From an uncultured Rhodobiaceae bacterium (GTDB lineage Archaea; Thermoplasmatota; Poseidoniia; Poseidoniales; Poseidoniaceae), in NCBI GenBank assembly GCA_937911445.1, contig CALDQY010000057.1:1-14691 (forward strand): a stretch of 14,691 bases of DNA. The letters run 5' to 3'. The notes beneath the pieces were generated by a model. The model ran no database searches and had not been told where the DNA came from. It saw only the letters and a list, made by a program, of their open reading frames with translations. The first letter of the stretch is position 1, and each line of letters opens with the position of its first letter. Shown here in pieces: positions 13,914-14,691 of the stretch. The translations under genes and the position numbers were made by a program.

Positions 13914-14691
13914 ATGGCGCAGCAGGACGATGGTTCAGGTCGTGCCCCTGTTGTTATCGTTCGGCCAACAACTTCGGTCACCAGCGGCGTTGCGGTCACT
14001 CAGAAACTCGTGGGAGCTGCCGTTGCATTTGGAGACATTCTCCGGCGCACATTTGGTCCAAACGGTCTGGACAAAATGATGTACAAAACCAATGGAGAGA
14101 ATGCCATTACAAACGATGGTGCCAAAATCGTTGCTGATCTACTTGTCAAACATCCTGCAGCAAAGGCCTTCGTTCAACTTGCTGAGTCACAAGAAAATGC
14201 GTGTGGAGATGGTGTTACGGGTTGCTTGCTGTTTGCAAGTGAATTGATGAAAGAGGCGGGGCGTTTGCTTGAACGTGGTGTCCATCCCCTCGTATTGGTC
14301 GAGGCCTACCAGGATTCGATTGTTGAAACACAGAATGTTCTTGATGATCGTTCGATGGAAGATGTAAGTGAAGATACATTGCAATCCGTTGCAAGAACTG
14401 CCATGGTTGGGAAATCTGCTGAGGCTGGCGGCGACGCATTAGCGAAACTCTTGGTCGAATGTATGATGACCATCCAATCCAGCGGCAGACCTGTTCGAGC
14501 AGAGAACGTTCGAATGACAAAGCGAGGCCATGATTCACTCCAAGAAACTCGATTGGTCAAAGGCGTCGTCATCGATAAAAAGTTTGATTCTGAACGGACT
14601 CCAAGAATTAACCAACCTTGCAGTGTCCTCGCCTTGACATGTCCGCTGACTATACAGAAAACGAAACGTGATGCTGAAATTGAAATCGAGC
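13914..14691 (+). CDS. Divergent group II chaperonin (thermosome-like) subunit, 3' end cut by window
   Basis: An open frame of 259 codons runs off the right edge; a full subunit would be about 520-550 residues. The N-terminal half of a thermosome/CCT-type chaperonin is clear: VVIVRPTTSVTSGVAVTQ, FGPNGLDKMM (47-56), AITNDGAKI (64-72), the helix AKAFVQLAESQENACGDGVTG (83-103 overall), then LERGVHPLVLVEAYQ (119-133). These ATP-dependent two-ring chaperonins fold cytosolic proteins. The normally near-invariant TNDGATI and GDGTT(T/S) ATP-site motifs read NDGAKI and GDGVTG, so this is a divergent paralogue rather than a standard subunit; the metal-binding Asp99 is kept. An in-frame GTG at 13872 overlaps the preceding stop as GTGA and would add 14 residues; the ATG at 13914 fits typical thermosome N-termini better. 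It probably shares a transcript with the COG1855 gene. Confidence 0.9.
   Translation, partial: MAQQDDGSGRAPVVIVRPTTSVTSGVAVTQKLVGAAVAFGDILRRTFGPNGLDKMMYKTNGENAITNDGAKIVADLLVKHPAAKAFVQLAESQENACGDGVTGCLLFASELMKEAGRLLERGVHPLVLVEAYQDSIVETQNVLDDRSMEDVSEDTLQSVARTAMVGKSAEAGGDALAKLLVECMMTIQSSGRPVRAENVRMTKRGHDSLQETRLVKGVVIDKKFDSERTPRINQPCSVLALTCPLTIQKTKRDAEIEIE

Noticed and set aside
13888..14079. TTG-started 63-codon frame well placed after GGAGA at 13879-13883
   Set aside because: The ribosome-site spacing is good, but the frame runs through the chaperonin gene out of phase and the peptide shows no recognisable features; kept only as a reason for noting the hairpin.
1..14691. A compact defence, CRISPR, toxin-antitoxin or mobile-element system
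   Set aside because: No direct-repeat array, transposase, integrase, nuclease or attachment-site repeat was seen; the HerA-like ATPase has no NurA or other nuclease partner beside it, so a defence role is unsupported.

Overview
The window looks like a piece of a marine planktonic archaeal chromosome, most likely of the Thermoplasmata / Candidatus Poseidoniales (Marine Group II) type. The archaeal assignment is well supported: there is a group II chaperonin (thermosome-like) gene, a COG1855-type PilT-family ATPase with a KH domain, a COG4880-type beta-propeller lipoprotein, a class II tRNA-Leu with encoded CCA, and TATA-like promoter boxes. The order-level assignment is inference from gene content and overall style. 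The DNA is very densely coded; no stretch over 100 bases is left unexplained, and there is no sign of insertion sequences, CRISPR arrays or prophage.

Layout, left to right. (i) 83-505: an Lrp/AsnC regulator, convergent with a large M28-family zinc aminopeptidase lipoprotein (524-2116, minus). (ii) 2190-3026: a dimethylargininase (DDAH)-type hydrolase, then tRNA-Leu(GAG) at 3074-3160 and, 32 nt later, a polytopic membrane protein (3193-3954). (iii) A minus-strand pair read from 7100 down to 3955: a HerA/VirB4-like P-loop ATPase with a C-terminal multi-pass membrane domain, whose stop codon overlaps (ATGA) the start of an iodotyrosine-deiodinase-like flavoprotein. (iv) Divergent from it, a DegT/DnrJ/EryC1-type PLP aminotransferase (7131-8228), overlapping tail to tail a CYTH/triphosphate-tunnel protein (8222-8800, minus). 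(v) A plus-strand run: beta-propeller lipoprotein (8889-11129), Gfo/Idh/MocA oxidoreductase (11178-12119), a four-helix small membrane protein overlapping it by ATGA, the COG1855 ATPase (12496-13875), and a divergent thermosome subunit that runs off the right end (13914 onward).

How the genes fit together. Two lipoproteins (M28 peptidase, beta-propeller) and three membrane proteins suggest much of the window serves the cell envelope. DegT and Gfo/Idh families often cooperate in amino-sugar synthesis, but here they are not adjacent. The last four genes are tightly spaced and probably co-transcribed, linking an RNA-binding ATPase to a chaperonin. I find no compact defence or mobile system. The most unusual items are the ATPase-membrane fusion coupled to a deiodinase-like enzyme, the PIN-less COG1855 protein, and the chaperonin with altered nucleotide-site motifs.
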